This document shows, one piece after another, positions 63,392-64,000 of a stretch of 64,000 nucleotides of DNA. Position 1 is the stretch's first letter. Each line of letters begins with the position of its first letter. Made by a program: the position numbers and the translations under genes. The DNA lies in NCBI GenBank assembly GCA_037481695.1, contig JBBFLE010000003.1:124001-188000 (forward strand), given 5' to 3'. Under the pieces are notes generated by a model. The model worked only from the letters and a program-made list of their open reading frames with translations, had not been told where the DNA came from and ran no database searches. This DNA comes from a bacterium. GTDB taxonomy: Bacteria > Desulfobacterota > Desulfocorpusculales > Desulfocorpusculum.

Positions 63392-64000
63392 TCAGCCTTT
63401 CCCCTGAGCTGGCTACTATTTTGATGTTTTTGGGAATCATCGTGGGCCTGGCCCTTGGAACCCCGGTGGCTTTCATCCTAGGCGGGCTTGCCACCATCTT
63501 CGGGTTCATAGGCTGGGGACCTCAGGCCTGGTACATGTTCATGGGCAGGACCTTCGATTCATGCACCAACCAGATCCTGGTGGCCATACCCATGTTCATA
63601 CTCATGGCCTCCTTCTTGGGAAGATCAGGCATCTCAGAAGGTCTTTTCCGAAGCATGATGTACATGTTCGGGCCCATAAATGGAGCCATCGGACTTGCGG
63701 TCATCATCATGTGCGCAGTGGAGGCAGCCTGCACCGGCATCATAGGGGCCAGCGTGGTGAGCATGACCATCTTGGCCATGCCAGTGATGATGAAGCACGG
63801 GTACGACAAGCACTTGAGCACAGGTTCCATAGCTGCCGGAGGTGTTCTGAGCATCCTCATACCCCCCAGCATCATGCTCATCATGATGGCAGACCAGGCG
63901 GGGGTGTCGGTGGGTAAACTCTTTGCGGGCGCATTCATACCAGGCCTCATACTCACAAGCCTTTTCTTTGTGTACATTTTGGTCAGAACCCTCATAAACC
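63388..64000 (+). CDS. dctM: TRAP transporter large permease (DctM), cut by window end
   Basis: The first 204 codons of a TRAP large permease are seen; the gene continues beyond 64000. It starts at ATG 63388 (ATGA overlap with dctQ). The visible protein has the DctM features GTPVAFILGGLA, IPMFILMASFLGRSGISEG, GAVEAA-type glycine segments (GIIGASVVSMTI) and GVLSILIPPSIMLIMMADQAGVS. Confidence 0.92.
   Translation, partial: MISLSPELATILMFLGIIVGLALGTPVAFILGGLATIFGFIGWGPQAWYMFMGRTFDSCTNQILVAIPMFILMASFLGRSGISEGLFRSMMYMFGPINGAIGLAVIIMCAVEAACTGIIGASVVSMTILAMPVMMKHGYDKHLSTGSIAAGGVLSILIPPSIMLIMMADQAGVSVGKLFAGAFIPGLILTSLFFVYILVRTLIN

Overview
The window reads as chromosomal DNA of an anaerobic or facultative Deltaproteobacterium (Desulfobacterota-type). 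The signs are many CoA-ester catabolic enzymes, several TRAP and tripartite tricarboxylate (TTT) carboxylate transporters, multicopper-oxidase-like exported proteins, a split B12-dependent acyl-CoA mutase with MeaB, sigma-54 regulation and an ADP-forming acyl-CoA synthetase subunit. This placement is inferred from gene content only; no 16S rRNA or marker set is present. Coding density is high, and most genes have a clear GGAGG-type ribosome binding site, which was used to correct many starts.

Layout. 0-5.3 kb: the E2 subunit of a 2-oxoacid dehydrogenase, a glutaryl-CoA-dehydrogenase-like gene, a PilZ protein, an aldehyde dehydrogenase and a small Cys-rich protein. 5.5-23 kb: a copper/exported-oxidase region. 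It has a NosL-like protein on the plus strand and a minus-strand run (22.9 to 6.2 kb) encoding a 1630-residue secreted beta-helix protein, three multicopper-oxidase-like proteins with complementary loss of copper ligands, a small lipoprotein-like protein, a polytopic membrane protein with a CPFC motif, CusB and an enlarged CusA. 23.3-27.5 kb: a lone receiver protein and a NarL-type response regulator convergent with a MASE3 histidine kinase. 27.7-33.4 kb: tRNA-Ser(UGA) next to serS, then enoyl-CoA hydratase, a YbaK-type deacylase, a TIM-barrel isomerase-like protein, a YrdC/YciO protein and two unknowns.

33.5-44.4 kb is a co-directional 11-gene operon: gntR, leuC-like, leuD-like, TRAP (M, P, Q), HMG-CoA-lyase family, class III CoA-transferase and TTT (C, B, A). 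It has a near-consensus promoter overlapped by a palindromic operator. The gene set fits uptake of a C5 branched dicarboxylate and conversion to acetyl-CoA plus pyruvate through citramalyl-CoA. 45-52.4 kb: an acyl-CoA mutase whose two substrate-determining residues look like isobutyryl-CoA mutase rather than methylmalonyl-CoA mutase, with its B12 subunit, an acyl-CoA dehydrogenase, an XRE-cupin regulator, MeaB and two thiolases. This fits isobutyrate/butyrate metabolism.

52.7-56.3 kb: a TraT-like lipoprotein, an ADP-forming acyl-CoA synthetase beta subunit, a solitary integron gene cassette (ORF plus attC site), a TatT-like TPR protein and a 3-hydroxyacyl-CoA dehydrogenase. 56.6-64 kb: an exported MetX-like alpha/beta hydrolase, a sigma-54 activator divergent from a 3-hydroxybutyrate-dehydrogenase-like SDR (with a -24/-12 promoter and palindromic upstream sites), and an FCD-type GntR regulator leading a second TRAP operon that runs off the window. 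Three related copies of a degenerate intergenic repeat (6.7, 27.6 and 52.5 kb) lie in the window. No rRNA, CRISPR array, transposase or phage gene was recognised.
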